A stretch of DNA of 41,402 nucleotides, taken from contig MEVX01000010.1 of assembly GCA_001773135.1 (NCBI GenBank), positions 1 through 41,402 on the forward strand. The letters are read 5' to 3'. The notes under the pieces were generated by a model that saw nothing but the letters and a program-made list of their open reading frames with translations, did no database searches and was not told where the DNA came from. Positions 15,827 through 23,949 of this stretch are shown piece by piece. A program made the position numbers and the translations under genes. Origin of the DNA: a candidate division WWE3 bacterium RIFOXYB1_FULL_43_24. GTDB taxonomy: Bacteria; Patescibacteriota; WWE3; UBA101185; UBA10185. Within the stretch, counting starts at the first letter, position 1; every line of letters begins with the position of its first letter.

Positions 15827-16375
15827 TTAGTCCAAGTATTTCTTTTTTAAATCTTCAAGCCATCCGTGGTACTCTTCGTGTTTTCCTTCACCGATAACAT
15901 CGTGTTCGAATTTCTCAAACTGCTCTACCATATCTTTTTGGGTTTCTTCTGAAAGTTCTTTGTTTGCTGCCGGAAAAAGGTCACTATTTTCTTTTCTGAC
16001 ATGTTCCGTTAAAAGTAGGATATATTTTTCCATGTTTTCAGCTACGGTTGCGGCTTCAGAAGTTCCTGTTGCGTAATTTTCCATAGCTTCTGTTATGTTC
16101 TTTATATATTCGCGGGCGGTTGTATGTTCATCAATAAGTTCGGCGACCAGCCCCTGATTTGCCGGATTTTTAAATAATTCGGGAAAAAGCATGTCCTCTT
16201 CTTTTCCGTGGTGGCATTTGTCGGCAAAGTTACTGAGAAACTCAAGAATCTTGTTTAAATCTTCTTTCTCGACCACTTCTCCGGCATTTAGCTTCTCCGA
16301 AACTTTTCCCATAATACTAAGCATCAGCATGATGCCGCTGTGCTCTTCTATTAGATCTAAAGTTGGTGTTTCCAT
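15827..16375 (-). CDS. Hemerythrin HHE-domain protein
   Basis: The protein has 182 residues and is almost wholly helical. It carries the di-iron ligands of bacterial HHE/hemerythrin-like proteins: EEHSG near residue 10, CHHGKEEDMLFPEL (about 54-67) with the HxxxE pattern, DEHTTAREY, and LTEHVRKENSDLFP. Such proteins bind O2 or nitric oxide or store and sense iron; a role in oxygen handling would suit an anaerobic fermenter, but this is inference. TAAATT (preceded by TGC) lies 6 nt before the ATG, suggesting a leaderless transcript. Confidence 0.88.
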   Translation of the reverse strand: METPTLDLIEEHSGIMLMLSIMGKVSEKLNAGEVVEKEDLNKILEFLSNFADKCHHGKEEDMLFPELFKNPANQGLVAELIDEHTTAREYIKNITEAMENYATGTSEAATVAENMEKYILLLTEHVRKENSDLFPAANKELSEETQKDMVEQFEKFEHDVIGEGKHEEYHGWLEDLKKKYLD

Positions 16376-16425
16376 ACTCTTAATTTAGCAGAGTTAAGGC
16401 GGACGTTCAATTTAGTAGGGCCGAC

Positions 16426-16454
16426 TTTACTAATTACCGCTCCTATAGTATTAT
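16426..16454 (+). promoter_or_regulatory. Probable promoter of the exonuclease-like gene
   Basis: TTTACT (16426-16431) and TATTAT (16449-16454) are separated by 17 nt. The leader would be about 30 nt and contains the AAAAGGAGAG ribosome-binding site. Confidence 0.5.
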
Positions 16455-16490
16455 CCTGAAAACCCAAAAAACCGAGAAAAGGAGAGCAAA

Positions 16491-17030
16491 ATGGACTTTT
16501 TGGATAGACCGATAGCGATAACCGATGTTGAAACAACAGGCTTACTATTCGATACCCACGAGATAATTGAACTCGCTGTAGTCCTTGTGGATCAGAGAAC
16601 GCTCGAAAAGCTTGACTCTTATCACACAAAGGTCAGGTTCGAGCACCCGGAATTATTCGGCGACAAAGCAAAGGAGGTAAACGGCTATAAAGAGGAAGAT
16701 TGGGTTGACGCCATACCGCTTGTGGACGCAATGACACGCTATAACAAAATTGTAAAGGAGGCGGTATTCTGTTCGCAGGTGGTGACCTTCGATTGGGCGT
16801 TCATCGACGCAGCATACAAAAAAACCGGATTGAAATGTTCCTTGGACTACCATCGATTGGACATTCCATCGATGTCATGGATTAAACTCCGGAAACTGGG
16901 ATTGCAAAAGCTTGGTTTGGATGCGGTCACAGATTTCTTGAAAATTCAATCTGAAGTTAAGCCGCACCGGGCAATCAATGGTGCTTTGAAGGCATACCAG
17001 GTTTTAAAAATCCTGCATTTGGATTTTTAA
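16491..17030 (+). CDS. DEDD-type 3'-5' exonuclease-like protein, third motif altered
   Basis: The protein has 179 residues. Exo I is clear (AITDVETTGLLF, with Asp and Glu at about 13 and 15) and Exo II is recognisable (VVTFDWAFIDAAY). Exo III appears as PHRAINGALKAY near residue 156; the pattern HxAxxD would require Asp where Gly stands, so the fourth metal-binding acid may be missing. It resembles RNase T / DNA polymerase III epsilon-type nucleases acting on nucleic acid 3' ends, but activity is uncertain. AAAAGGAGAG precedes the ATG and an intrinsic terminator follows, so it is a monocistronic unit. Confidence 0.75.
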   Translation: MDFLDRPIAITDVETTGLLFDTHEIIELAVVLVDQRTLEKLDSYHTKVRFEHPELFGDKAKEVNGYKEEDWVDAIPLVDAMTRYNKIVKEAVFCSQVVTFDWAFIDAAYKKTGLKCSLDYHRLDIPSMSWIKLRKLGLQKLGLDAVTDFLKIQSEVKPHRAINGALKAYQVLKILHLDF

Positions 17031-17040
17031 ATAATAAGCA

Positions 17041-17080
17041 AACTCCGAAATTCGAAAGAAAATCGGAGTTTTTTCTTTTT
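17041..17080 (+). terminator. Intrinsic terminator
   Basis: AACTCCGA (17041-17048) pairs with TCGGAGTT (17063-17070) and is followed by TTTTCTTTTT. It ends the exonuclease-like gene. Confidence 0.82.
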
Positions 17081-17086
17081 ATAAAG

Positions 17087-17512
17087 CTAATTTAAACCGT
17101 ACTTTACTTTATTAAGGACTTTTTTTACATCATTAAATTTGGCGATATTTATAGCCTCGTCGATGGTGAACCAACCGCCTTCCAATTGTTCAGCGCTCAT
17201 TTCAAGGGTGGGTGAAAATTTTTCGGAAATAAGGTTAAAGACGAAGAAATGTACCGTTTTATTAACAGTCTCGCCTGTTTGTGGATTCTGCATTTTGTAA
17301 AATATTGTTTCTATTGGCTTTTCGTCTCTGGGCGTGAACTCTTTGTATCCGGTTTCTTCTTTTATTTCCCTAATAGCGGTTTCCAGTAAATTCTCCCCCT
17401 CTTCAACGGTACCTTTTGGCAAACTCCATTCATCTCGCGTAATTTTTCTGATCATGTAGACCTTGTTTTCGTTGTTAAAAAGAATTCCTCCGGATGATGT
17501 AAAAGTTGTCAT
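17087..17512 (-). CDS. NUDIX hydrolase
   Basis: The protein has 141 residues and a complete Nudix box, GTVEEGENLLETAIREIKEE followed by TG (about 34-55), which fits Gx5Ex7REUXEEXGU. It should cleave a nucleoside diphosphate linked to some group (dinucleotide polyphosphates, nucleotide sugars, or damaged nucleotides); substrate unknown. It is the last gene of a four-gene operon and overlaps the alpha/beta hydrolase gene by 4 nt. Since the operon also holds a kinase-like and a nucleotidyltransferase-like protein, a nucleotide-linked substrate made by the neighbours is a plausible inference. Confidence 0.9.
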   Translation of the reverse strand: MTTFTSSGGILFNNENKVYMIRKITRDEWSLPKGTVEEGENLLETAIREIKEETGYKEFTPRDEKPIETIFYKMQNPQTGETVNKTVHFFVFNLISEKFSPTLEMSAEQLEGGWFTIDEAINIAKFNDVKKVLNKVKYGLN

Positions 17513-18252
17513 AGTTTGTTTATATTGTAACCGCTTTCAATATAAAGAGAAATAATATTATCTACTTCGTGCGAGTAACCGCGCACACTTTTGAAGACAA
17601 AGTTAGAAAATTTTTCTTTTAGAAAATTCAAATCCATGTACGTATCATTATCTCCGGTCAAAATTAATCCTTTCGCAGAGCCAGGGATATTTTTTTTCTC
17701 TATGTTATGTATCCAAGCTATAAGATTATTACTATTGAGGCCTCTGTAAACCTTAGAGTAAACTTTAGATTGCAAGAATGTCAATTTTGGTACCCAGTAT
17801 TTGTTCTCCAATTCTTTGGTCAGTATGAACATCGGACCCGCTAGTAGGTAGTTTGTATTTAGGGGTTGCTTTGAACACGTTAGGTACTGGGTAATTAAAA
17901 TACTCCCGAAGCTGAGACCCCAAATGCCTTCAATTTCGCCGCTGTGTGTGTATTTTTTCCGCTCAAAATAATCGTAAAATACCTTATCTTTTATTATCTT
18001 TATACAGTCCGGTATTACTCTCTCAAGATACTTGGGGGTGAATTTTTTTCCTGAGTGAAAAGATCCAGGATAGTATGGTATTAAAACGTTGTAATCTTGC
18101 ATAAGCTGTTTAAGATATGATTGCTTATGCATGTACTGTGGAAGCCCCGGTAGAAAAATGATCCATTTATGTTCTAGGTTAGTAAAAAGCAGGTTGTAAA
18201 CCACATCGCTTTTTATTGTTTTTCTGACGTAAAAACCGGCTTGATTATACAT
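17509..18252 (-). CDS. Alpha/beta hydrolase-fold protein
   Basis: The protein has 247 residues. It shows the hydrolase triad in order: nucleophile elbow GLSFGS (GxSxG, about 113-118), an acid in LTGDNDTYMDL (about 200-210) and the histidine in GYSHEVD (about 226-232). The N-terminal WIIFLPGLPQYMHKQ corresponds to the oxyanion-loop strand. It is cytoplasmic, with no signal sequence. It could be an esterase, thioesterase or amidase. Its start overlaps the preceding nucleotidyltransferase-like gene by 8 nt, so the two are translationally coupled. I cannot assign a specific substrate. Confidence 0.72.
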   Translation of the reverse strand: MYNQAGFYVRKTIKSDVVYNLLFTNLEHKWIIFLPGLPQYMHKQSYLKQLMQDYNVLIPYYPGSFHSGKKFTPKYLERVIPDCIKIIKDKVFYDYFERKKYTHSGEIEGIWGLSFGSILITQYLTCSKQPLNTNYLLAGPMFILTKELENKYWVPKLTFLQSKVYSKVYRGLNSNNLIAWIHNIEKKNIPGSAKGLILTGDNDTYMDLNFLKEKFSNFVFKSVRGYSHEVDNIISLYIESGYNINKL

Positions 18253-18976
18253 AGTTATACTTGGTGTAAAAATAATTCAGAAAATCTTCCGTATAGTTTG
18301 CAATAACAGCACTTATTTCTTCCGGATTTTCAACCGAACTTATATTATTTTTCATTTTCTCGTTAATTGCGTGTATATCAAAACCAAGGTCAAAATCTGC
18401 GAATACTACCTTTGCAAGTTTTATCTTGAACTTGGTGTCGACCTGTTGCGGGTATTCCATTAGTAATGCGCATAATAAAATATAATTGTTTGCTTTAATG
18501 CAAGCCCTGAGTAGATTTGGGCCGTCAAGGTCTCGTAGGCTAGTTCTAAGATACGCCTTGAAATAATTTAGTTCCCTCACTAATGAAGGGATTTTATTAG
18601 GTAATTCCACAATTGCAGGTTCTAAGTTTCCGTAGATTACCCAGCTTCGGTTAAATTTAAAATTCATTTTCATTAACGCGTCTTTAAGACAATTAATATC
18701 TATGTTTTTTGAGTAATACTCATTTTTTGGAAGGAGTGAAAGTCCCACGTGAACATCGTATTTTTCAGATAAAGACCTGTTTATTTTAATAATTTTAGAA
18801 ACCAGGTCCGATTCCATACTCTCAAGAACAACATATGTATCTATATCGCTCCATTTTTCAACAAAATCGGTAAAGTTTTGTTCCCCCGTACGCACAGCGC
18901 CTAGAACGTTATTATTTTTTAGTTGTTTCAATCTATCTACATATTCGTTTATTAATTTTTCAAGTTCAGCCGCCAT
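18245..18976 (-). CDS. Nucleotidyltransferase-fold protein
   Basis: The protein is 243 residues from the ATG at 18976, chosen because GGAGG lies 9 nt upstream inside the end of the preceding gene; they overlap by 11 nt. GAVRTGEQNFTDFVEKWSDI followed by D (about 27-48) resembles the polymerase-beta-type nucleotidyltransferase signature (G-S-x10-SD-x-D), with SDID as the first metal-binding pair and VHVGLSLLP about 30 residues later as the third-acid strand, although its acid is not obvious. The C-terminal half is helical, as in aminoglycoside or streptomycin adenylyltransferases. Substrate unknown. Confidence 0.65.
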   Translation of the reverse strand: MAAELEKLINEYVDRLKQLKNNNVLGAVRTGEQNFTDFVEKWSDIDTYVVLESMESDLVSKIIKINRSLSEKYDVHVGLSLLPKNEYYSKNIDINCLKDALMKMNFKFNRSWVIYGNLEPAIVELPNKIPSLVRELNYFKAYLRTSLRDLDGPNLLRACIKANNYILLCALLMEYPQQVDTKFKIKLAKVVFADFDLGFDIHAINEKMKNNISSVENPEEISAVIANYTEDFLNYFYTKYNYV

Positions 18977-19703
18977 TTTGGATATCCTCCAACATTTCAA
19001 AAGTATCCGTAGGTTCTTTAATATACATTTTTACTAACGGTATTTTCAGATTTATATCAGGGTATGATGCTAACGCAGCGCTCATATTTATCGGATCTAC
19101 AGTGTCCTTAGATGTTAGTAGTGATACTTTATCCAACTCCGGATTTAGAAGCTTTGCGTTGTGACCGAACATAGTAGATTTATACAAGTAACGTGTTTCA
19201 TCAGAATCAGGAACTTCGATCTTTGACTTATCGGAATTCATATATGGAATAACTATAAAATCAATTGTTGATTCGGTTGATTCTCTGAAATAATCATCCG
19301 CGAATATTATCCGTTCGTTATTAAATGATTTGAGACCGCTGTCTTTAAAAAATTTTGCAGTTTCGCCCTTAAGATTAATGGGTATGGAGGCATTGCCGAA
19401 TATGCTATTTGTAAGAGGGTTGATCAGACAGTATTCGTCAGAAATATAAAGGCTGGATTTTGATGCTAAAAGTAAGGAACAGAAAGTCTTTCCTATTGAG
19501 TCTTTTCCGTCATCTCCAAATAATATAGTATTCCCTTCGTTTGAAATCGCTGCCGACGCGTGGAGAACTTTATAACTACTATTTTCTGCGTCAAAAAATC
19601 TATACATTACTTGGAATATACTAAGCAAAAGAAGTTTGTCTTTAAGAGGTATGTTTTCTTTTAATGCCTTCGAGTAATTTCTAATTATGGAAGGATAGTC
19701 CAT
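18966..19703 (-). CDS. HPr kinase-like P-loop protein
   Basis: The protein has 245 residues. Walker A is GDDGKDSIGKTFCSLLLA (about 64-81), preceded by LHASAAISNEGNTILF and followed by LYISDEYCLI. That order (strand, P-loop, helix, then SDEY/D) is what HprK and its orphan homologues show. The N-terminal HPr-kinase regulatory domain is absent. Orphan HprK-like kinases phosphorylate small molecules or peptides, for example in some lasso-peptide clusters. It is the first gene of a four-gene overlapping operon. TATTAT lies 6 nt before the ATG (19710-19715), suggesting a leaderless mRNA. Confidence 0.7.
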   Translation of the reverse strand: MDYPSIIRNYSKALKENIPLKDKLLLLSIFQVMYRFFDAENSSYKVLHASAAISNEGNTILFGDDGKDSIGKTFCSLLLASKSSLYISDEYCLINPLTNSIFGNASIPINLKGETAKFFKDSGLKSFNNERIIFADDYFRESTESTIDFIVIPYMNSDKSKIEVPDSDETRYLYKSTMFGHNAKLLNPELDKVSLLTSKDTVDPINMSAALASYPDINLKIPLVKMYIKEPTDTFEMLEDIQNGG

Positions 19704-19716
19704 TAGATAATAATAT

Positions 19717-19752
19717 GGGACGCAACTATTTTTAGCAATTAAGTTGCGCCCC
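19717..19752 (-). terminator. Strong hairpin at the end of the NDK-like gene, weak T-run
   Basis: On the minus strand GGGGCGCAACT (19742-19752) pairs with AGTTGCGTCCC (19717-19727), 11 pairs including one G-U, with a 14-nt loop that contains the stop codon. It is followed by ATATTATTATC rather than a T-run. It could be an imperfect terminator or an mRNA-end stabiliser. The -10 of the next operon begins only 2 nt further on. Confidence 0.55.
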
Positions 19753-20160
19753 TACGAGCTGTGATTCTCTCAAAAAATCTTCCGGATCAGAAGTATGCAA
19801 AATATTTTTTAGACATACTTCCCGCCCGTTTGGATCCGTAAGTCTTTCCGAAGAATACTTTCTCAATCCCGTACCCTCATAGCTATTTCCCCTGATTTTT
19901 TTAGCTTTATCGTTAGCGTCAGCGCCTTCGCATATTAAAATCAGAGAGTTACCTGAGGTAAGGTATGCTACCGCGTCTTCAAAAAACCACATGGAATTGT
20001 ATCTAGCCATTAGTTCCTTGGCAACCTCGGTCTTCAGCAGAGTCTCGAAGCAGTAGAGGACTCGAAGACCGGCAGAATCTACCTGGTCCAAAAGCTCTTT
20101 TTGTAGCTTTTTCTGCACACCGTCGGGTTTCAGAATAAAGAGAACCCTTTCCGTATCCAC
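19732..20160 (-). CDS. Nucleoside diphosphate kinase-like protein (GTG start)
   Basis: The protein is 142 residues from the GTG at 20160, chosen because GGGGAGGTG sits 6 nt upstream. NDK features are: VLFILKPDGVQKKL at the start, a helix with ARYNSMWFFEDAVAYLTSGN, LILICEGADANDKAKKIRGN, then NILHTSDPEDFLRES, where the His in NxxHxSD is the phosphorylated residue. Canonical NDKs have Kpn-loop and arginine contacts that look altered here (TGLRKYSSERLTDP). It may be a true NDK (gamma-phosphate transfer between NTPs and NDPs) or a diverged paralogue. It has its own extended -10 (TGCTATAAT, 20192-20197) with a leader of about 25 nt. Confidence 0.8.
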   Translation of the reverse strand: MDTERVLFILKPDGVQKKLQKELLDQVDSAGLRVLYCFETLLKTEVAKELMARYNSMWFFEDAVAYLTSGNSLILICEGADANDKAKKIRGNSYEGTGLRKYSSERLTDPNGREVCLKNILHTSDPEDFLRESQLVGAQLNC

Positions 20161-20191
20161 ATAACACCTCCCCATTTCTGTATTTCGCAGC

Positions 20192-20197
20192 ATTATA
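20192..20197 (-). promoter_or_regulatory. Extended -10 promoter of the NDK-like gene
   Basis: TATAAT with an upstream TGC (TGn motif) on the minus strand. The next 30 nt contain the GGGGAGGTG ribosome-binding site and the GTG start. No good -35 is visible. Confidence 0.5.
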
Positions 20198-20345
20198 GCA
20201 CGTACTATAAGTTGTTGTACACTTTGTGGGCTGGTAATCGATGGGTCTCCTCTAACTGCCCGAAACCGACTGAGCCTCCTAAATTTTGTATAGTTTAGAA
20301 TTTTAAATCCTTTATATAAAGCCAAATGAGTGCTATAGTAACAGC

Positions 20346-20708
20346 ATGAAGAGAATATTAATCGTCGAAGATGAAATATCTCTAAATGATAGCTTGAAGG
20401 GCGCGCTGTTAGATGCAAATTTTGAAGTGGAGCAAGCCTACAATGGTTTGGAAGGACTATCTTTTGCATTAAACCACGACTTTGATCTCATTATTCTTGA
20501 TATATTAATGCCCACCAAAGATGGTTATGATTTCATATATAACTATACTTTTAAGAAGGAAAAACCACTCCCCATATTAGTTCTCTCAAATCTTAGTGGT
20601 CTTGAAGACAAAATGAAGCAATATACAAAAGTAAAACTGTCTTATATGGTAAAAGCTGAAGTATCTTTGGATACTATCGTGAAAAAAGTAAAGTCTCTTA
20701 CCAAATAA
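20346..20708 (+). CDS. Stand-alone response-regulator receiver protein
   Basis: The protein has 120 residues and only a receiver domain. Acidic pocket ILIVEDE (about 4-10), phospho-acceptor Asp in LIILDILMP (about 50), Thr/Ser position in ILVLSNL (about 80), and Lys in YMVKAEVS (about 100). With no output domain it probably acts by protein-protein contact or passes phosphate on. It is convergent with the histidine kinase at 20722-21975, its likely partner. TATAGT 6 nt before the ATG (20334-20339) points to a leaderless mRNA. Confidence 0.9.
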   Translation: MKRILIVEDEISLNDSLKGALLDANFEVEQAYNGLEGLSFALNHDFDLIILDILMPTKDGYDFIYNYTFKKEKPLPILVLSNLSGLEDKMKQYTKVKLSYMVKAEVSLDTIVKKVKSLTK

Positions 20709-20721
20709 ACGCCCATTTATA

Positions 20722-21975
20722 CTAACTCACCACGTCCAGTTGTTTACTACCCTTTCTCACTTTCATACCCCCTTCGGGCAGTAATACATAGAACGAAGTC
20801 CCGACATTTTCTATCGAGTCAAACCACAGAGCGCCATGCATGCTGTCTATAATCACCTTTGCCATATATAGGCCCAAACCCGAACCACTTTCAGAAGTTG
20901 TTTTGATGTTGTCTGCTCTGAATAGTTTGGTAAATATATCACTTTGCTGATTCAAAGGTATTCCCATCCCACTATCCTGAATTTTTATTAATATCCCGGT
21001 TTTGTCGTTAAAATGTCTTAGTCTACTCAAAATAGTTTTATCTGAAGTGTGTGTTTCCTCGATTTTTATCCATCCGCCTTTTCCTGTGTATTCAATAGCA
21101 TTAGACACTATATTTAGGAACACGACACTTAATAGATTTCTGTCCATCATCACCCTGGGTACATCGGAGTCATAGTACTTCTCAACTTTTAGTCTTTTTT
21201 CTCTAATCTTCGGTTTCAGCATGGTCAATACTTCTTTGAGGACTTGGGAAATATATAATTGCTCGGGATCGATAGAAAATGTTCCGGCTTCTAACCTTGC
21301 TACATTTAGTAATGAATTCACTAATCTAATCATTCTTAACGTGCTGTTGTGAATAGTTTTAATATATTTTTTTTGATCTTTTGTGGGTTTAACTATCTTT
21401 CCTGTACCCGTCAGCAATGCTTCTGACTGCCATCTTATAGAAGTCAGCGGAGTTCTTAATTGGTGCGAGGCTATCGAGACAAATTCACTTTTAATAAGGT
21501 CTATTCTTTTTTGTTCGGCTTCTACTTTCTTTCTTTCGGTTAGATATTGTCCGAACAATATGTTTCTTTCACCCATGTTGTTAAACCCCCACACGATGGT
21601 CTTTTTGGTGCCGTCTTTACATGTAACAACGGATTCCATCGGGGTAACAGATCTACCGCTTTTGTTTGATGCTCTAACCCTACGTTCCCATTCTTTTATA
21701 ATTTTTGTACGATATTTTGGATTGGGATAAGCCAGTTTGTACCAACGACTAATGGTAGGGACTTCTTTAATTTTATAGCCAAACAATTCTATAAATCTTT
21801 TGTTAACATACTCAGCTTCTTGAAACAGGCCTCTTGCTATATATATTGCCAGAGGAGTAGAGTCGACGACAATTTTAAAGAGCGACTCACTTAGCTCGAG
21901 TCTTTTTTCAAGCAGACTTTCTTTGGAAATGTCATTGACATCTTCACTTTTTTCTGCGCGACTCCCGCTTTTCAT
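20722..21975 (-). CDS. Soluble PAS-domain sensor histidine kinase
   Basis: The protein has 417 residues and no membrane segment. A coiled lead (about 15-35) joins a PAS domain (about 36-150, LFKIVVDSTPLAIYIARG to GERNILFGQYLTERKK), then the HisKA domain with SIASHQLRTPLTSIRW (His near 171) and the HATPase domain: N-box VVFLNIVSNAIEYTGKGG, G1 IQDSGMGIP, G2 SGSGLGLYMAKVII. It autophosphorylates in response to an unknown cytoplasmic signal and presumably passes phosphate to the neighbouring receiver. TATAAT 7 nt before the ATG (21983-21988) suggests leaderless translation. Confidence 0.92.
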   Translation of the reverse strand: MKSGSRAEKSEDVNDISKESLLEKRLELSESLFKIVVDSTPLAIYIARGLFQEAEYVNKRFIELFGYKIKEVPTISRWYKLAYPNPKYRTKIIKEWERRVRASNKSGRSVTPMESVVTCKDGTKKTIVWGFNNMGERNILFGQYLTERKKVEAEQKRIDLIKSEFVSIASHQLRTPLTSIRWQSEALLTGTGKIVKPTKDQKKYIKTIHNSTLRMIRLVNSLLNVARLEAGTFSIDPEQLYISQVLKEVLTMLKPKIREKRLKVEKYYDSDVPRVMMDRNLLSVVFLNIVSNAIEYTGKGGWIKIEETHTSDKTILSRLRHFNDKTGILIKIQDSGMGIPLNQQSDIFTKLFRADNIKTTSESGSGLGLYMAKVIIDSMHGALWFDSIENVGTSFYVLLPEGGMKVRKGSKQLDVVS

Positions 21976-22058
21976 CTTTTACATTATACACTTACTACCT
22001 AAATTGTAGTTGTACTTGTGTATACAAACACAATGTATGAATAACTACGACTATATGG

Positions 22059-22064
22059 TATAAT
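22059..22064 (+). promoter_or_regulatory. Extended -10 for a leaderless transcript
   Basis: TGGTATAAT followed by 6 nt and the ATG at 22071. This is one of the clearest examples of the leaderless pattern in the window. Confidence 0.6.
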
Positions 22065-22070
22065 TAAGTC

Positions 22071-22685
22071 ATGAAGAAATCAATTTTCCCCATCATAGTT
22101 ATCTTGGCTGTCGTTGTGTTGGGTATTTTTTATCTTTTCCAGTATCAAAAATCAAATACTCCTGTAGTAACTCCCGAAGATAAATCTCCTGTTGTGGCTG
22201 ATAGTGCTCCCGCTCCTGTAGTTGTTACACCTAACCTTCTCACAGATGAAATAATAGATTTGAGCGGTACGTCGCTGACTGCAGTACCGGAAGACCTTTT
22301 GAAGAATACGGCTCTTGTTGAACTTAATCTCAGCAACAACCTAATAACTACCCTACCCTCACAGATAGAGTCTTGGGTTAATCTGGAAGCGTTCAGAATA
22401 GGAAATAACAAATTAACAGCCTTGCCCGCTGAAATAAGATTTTTCTCAAAACTGACAGTATTAGACGCCAGTAACAATGAACTTACCGGCTTACCTGCAG
22501 AAATCGGCCAGTTAACTAATCTTAAAGAGCTCGATCTTTCGGATAACGGCATCACTGAATTTCCTAACGAAATTCTTGAGCTCACCGGCTTAGAGACTCT
22601 TGATGTAAGAGGAAATCCTGTAACAGCAGAGCACGTAAATATATTAAAGGACAACTTAACCGATACAGAGATATTGTTTGAATAA
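22071..22685 (+). CDS. Membrane-anchored leucine-rich repeat protein
   Basis: The protein has 204 residues. A single N-terminal hydrophobic segment (about 4-24, FPIIVILAVVVLGIFYLF) is followed by a Pro/Val-rich linker and about five leucine-rich repeats of roughly 23 residues (about 60-190), with the pattern LxxLxLSxNxLTxLPxEI seen in LVELNLSNNLITTLPSQI and LKELDLSDNGITEFPNEI. It should be exposed on the outer face of the membrane and bind a protein or peptide ligand. It stands between two histidine kinase genes, but no functional link is proven. Confidence 0.85.
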   Translation: MKKSIFPIIVILAVVVLGIFYLFQYQKSNTPVVTPEDKSPVVADSAPAPVVVTPNLLTDEIIDLSGTSLTAVPEDLLKNTALVELNLSNNLITTLPSQIESWVNLEAFRIGNNKLTALPAEIRFFSKLTVLDASNNELTGLPAEIGQLTNLKELDLSDNGITEFPNEILELTGLETLDVRGNPVTAEHVNILKDNLTDTEILFE

Positions 22686-22727
22686 AGTTTTGAGTTTGTA
22701 ACAAAAGTAAAGTGCTCCGGTCAAATG

Positions 22728-23885
22728 CTAATTGTGTATCTGTGTAAACTTAGGAATCGTAATCCAGAAAATACTTCCTTTAAAATCCCCCGGTGACGAG
22801 TAACCAACTTCGCCGCCCATAGCCTCTATGTATATTTTTACGATATAAAGTCCAAGTCCCGAGCCTCCGGTAATCTCGGATTTTTCATAAGACCGCTGTC
22901 CCTTTCCAAATTTTTGAAAAAGCTGAGGCACATCTTCGGGTGAAATGCCCACGCCGGTGTCGATAACAGAAATCTTTATATAATTACCGGCATCCTCAAC
23001 GTTAACTTTGACCTCCCCTTCTTTTGTAAATTTGATAGCGTTTCCGACAAGGTTTACAACACATTCTTTAAATTTATCGTCGTCATAGTAAGCGTCCGTT
23101 TCAAGAGGTAAAGTGGAAAAGTCAATTTTAAACCCGATATTTTTTTCTTTAGCCTTCAAATCGAATCCCATAAGACCTTCCTGAATAGACGAGACAATTT
23201 TCCCCGACTTAAGGTTAAAGTTAAGTTTTCCCTGCTCCAGTCTCGAAATATTAAGCATATCGTTTACCATTGAGATCATAGTTTCCGTGCTTGCCGCTGT
23301 TCTCTCAGCATATGTTTTTTGTAGCCCGCTCAAGGGGGATTTCTGGTCGTTTAAAAGCATCCATAAATAGCTTTTGATAATTGTTAAAGGTGTTCTAAGT
23401 TCATGGGAGGCTAAAGACAGGAAGTCGTCCTTGGTTTTATCGAGCATGATTTCTTTTGTGATGTCTGAGATGGTGACCAAGCACTCTGATTCATCAGTCT
23501 GGGTTTCGGACTGGATAACCGAGAAATGTATATTCACAAAATAGTTGTTAGGACTTCCTTTTAAAACCAAACCGGACAATATAGGTGTTATCTGAGGAGG
23601 AAGAAAACAGTATTGTTTTAGATCAATGCGTTCGTTTTTCTCATTCTCAATTATGACGACGTCTTCCATCTTTTTTCCCACCGCCACAGATTCGGGAAGG
23701 CTAAGCATAGTTTCCAGCGTGTGGTTGAAGATGGTAATGTTGAACTCTTTGTCTACCGCGAATACCCCTTCGGAAACGTTATAGAGAAGATCTTCGGCAC
23801 GTTTTCGCTCCTGTAGCAACTCACGGTTTCTAATATAAATTTCCTCAGTTATACTCTGGGATTTAGGATCCGCAGTTGTAGGCAT
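22728..23885 (-). CDS. Soluble PAS-domain sensor histidine kinase
   Basis: The protein has 385 residues and no membrane segment. A PAS domain lies at about 28-140 (YNVSEGVFAVDKEFNITIFN at its start), followed by HisKA with LSLASHELRTPLTIIKSY (His near 160) and HATPase with VVNLVGNAIKFTKEGEV, IDTGVGISPEDV and GGSGLGLYIVKIYIEAMGG. All catalytic boxes are intact. No receiver is adjacent; one of the lone receivers at 20346 or 27139 could be its partner. TATAAT 7 nt before the ATG (23893-23898) suggests a leaderless mRNA. Confidence 0.92.
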   Translation of the reverse strand: MPTTADPKSQSITEEIYIRNRELLQERKRAEDLLYNVSEGVFAVDKEFNITIFNHTLETMLSLPESVAVGKKMEDVVIIENEKNERIDLKQYCFLPPQITPILSGLVLKGSPNNYFVNIHFSVIQSETQTDESECLVTISDITKEIMLDKTKDDFLSLASHELRTPLTIIKSYLWMLLNDQKSPLSGLQKTYAERTAASTETMISMVNDMLNISRLEQGKLNFNLKSGKIVSSIQEGLMGFDLKAKEKNIGFKIDFSTLPLETDAYYDDDKFKECVVNLVGNAIKFTKEGEVKVNVEDAGNYIKISVIDTGVGISPEDVPQLFQKFGKGQRSYEKSEITGGSGLGLYIVKIYIEAMGGEVGYSSPGDFKGSIFWITIPKFTQIHN

Positions 23886-23949
23886 TGTTAAAATTATACC
23901 TTAATAGAAATTGTTGACTACAGTGTTATTTACAGTAACATTTTAAGGT

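Noticed and set aside
20161-20469. N-terminal extension of the NDK-like gene
   Set aside because: The extension overlaps the divergent receiver gene, is not NDK-like, and a GTG with a strong Shine-Dalgarno lies at the expected domain start.
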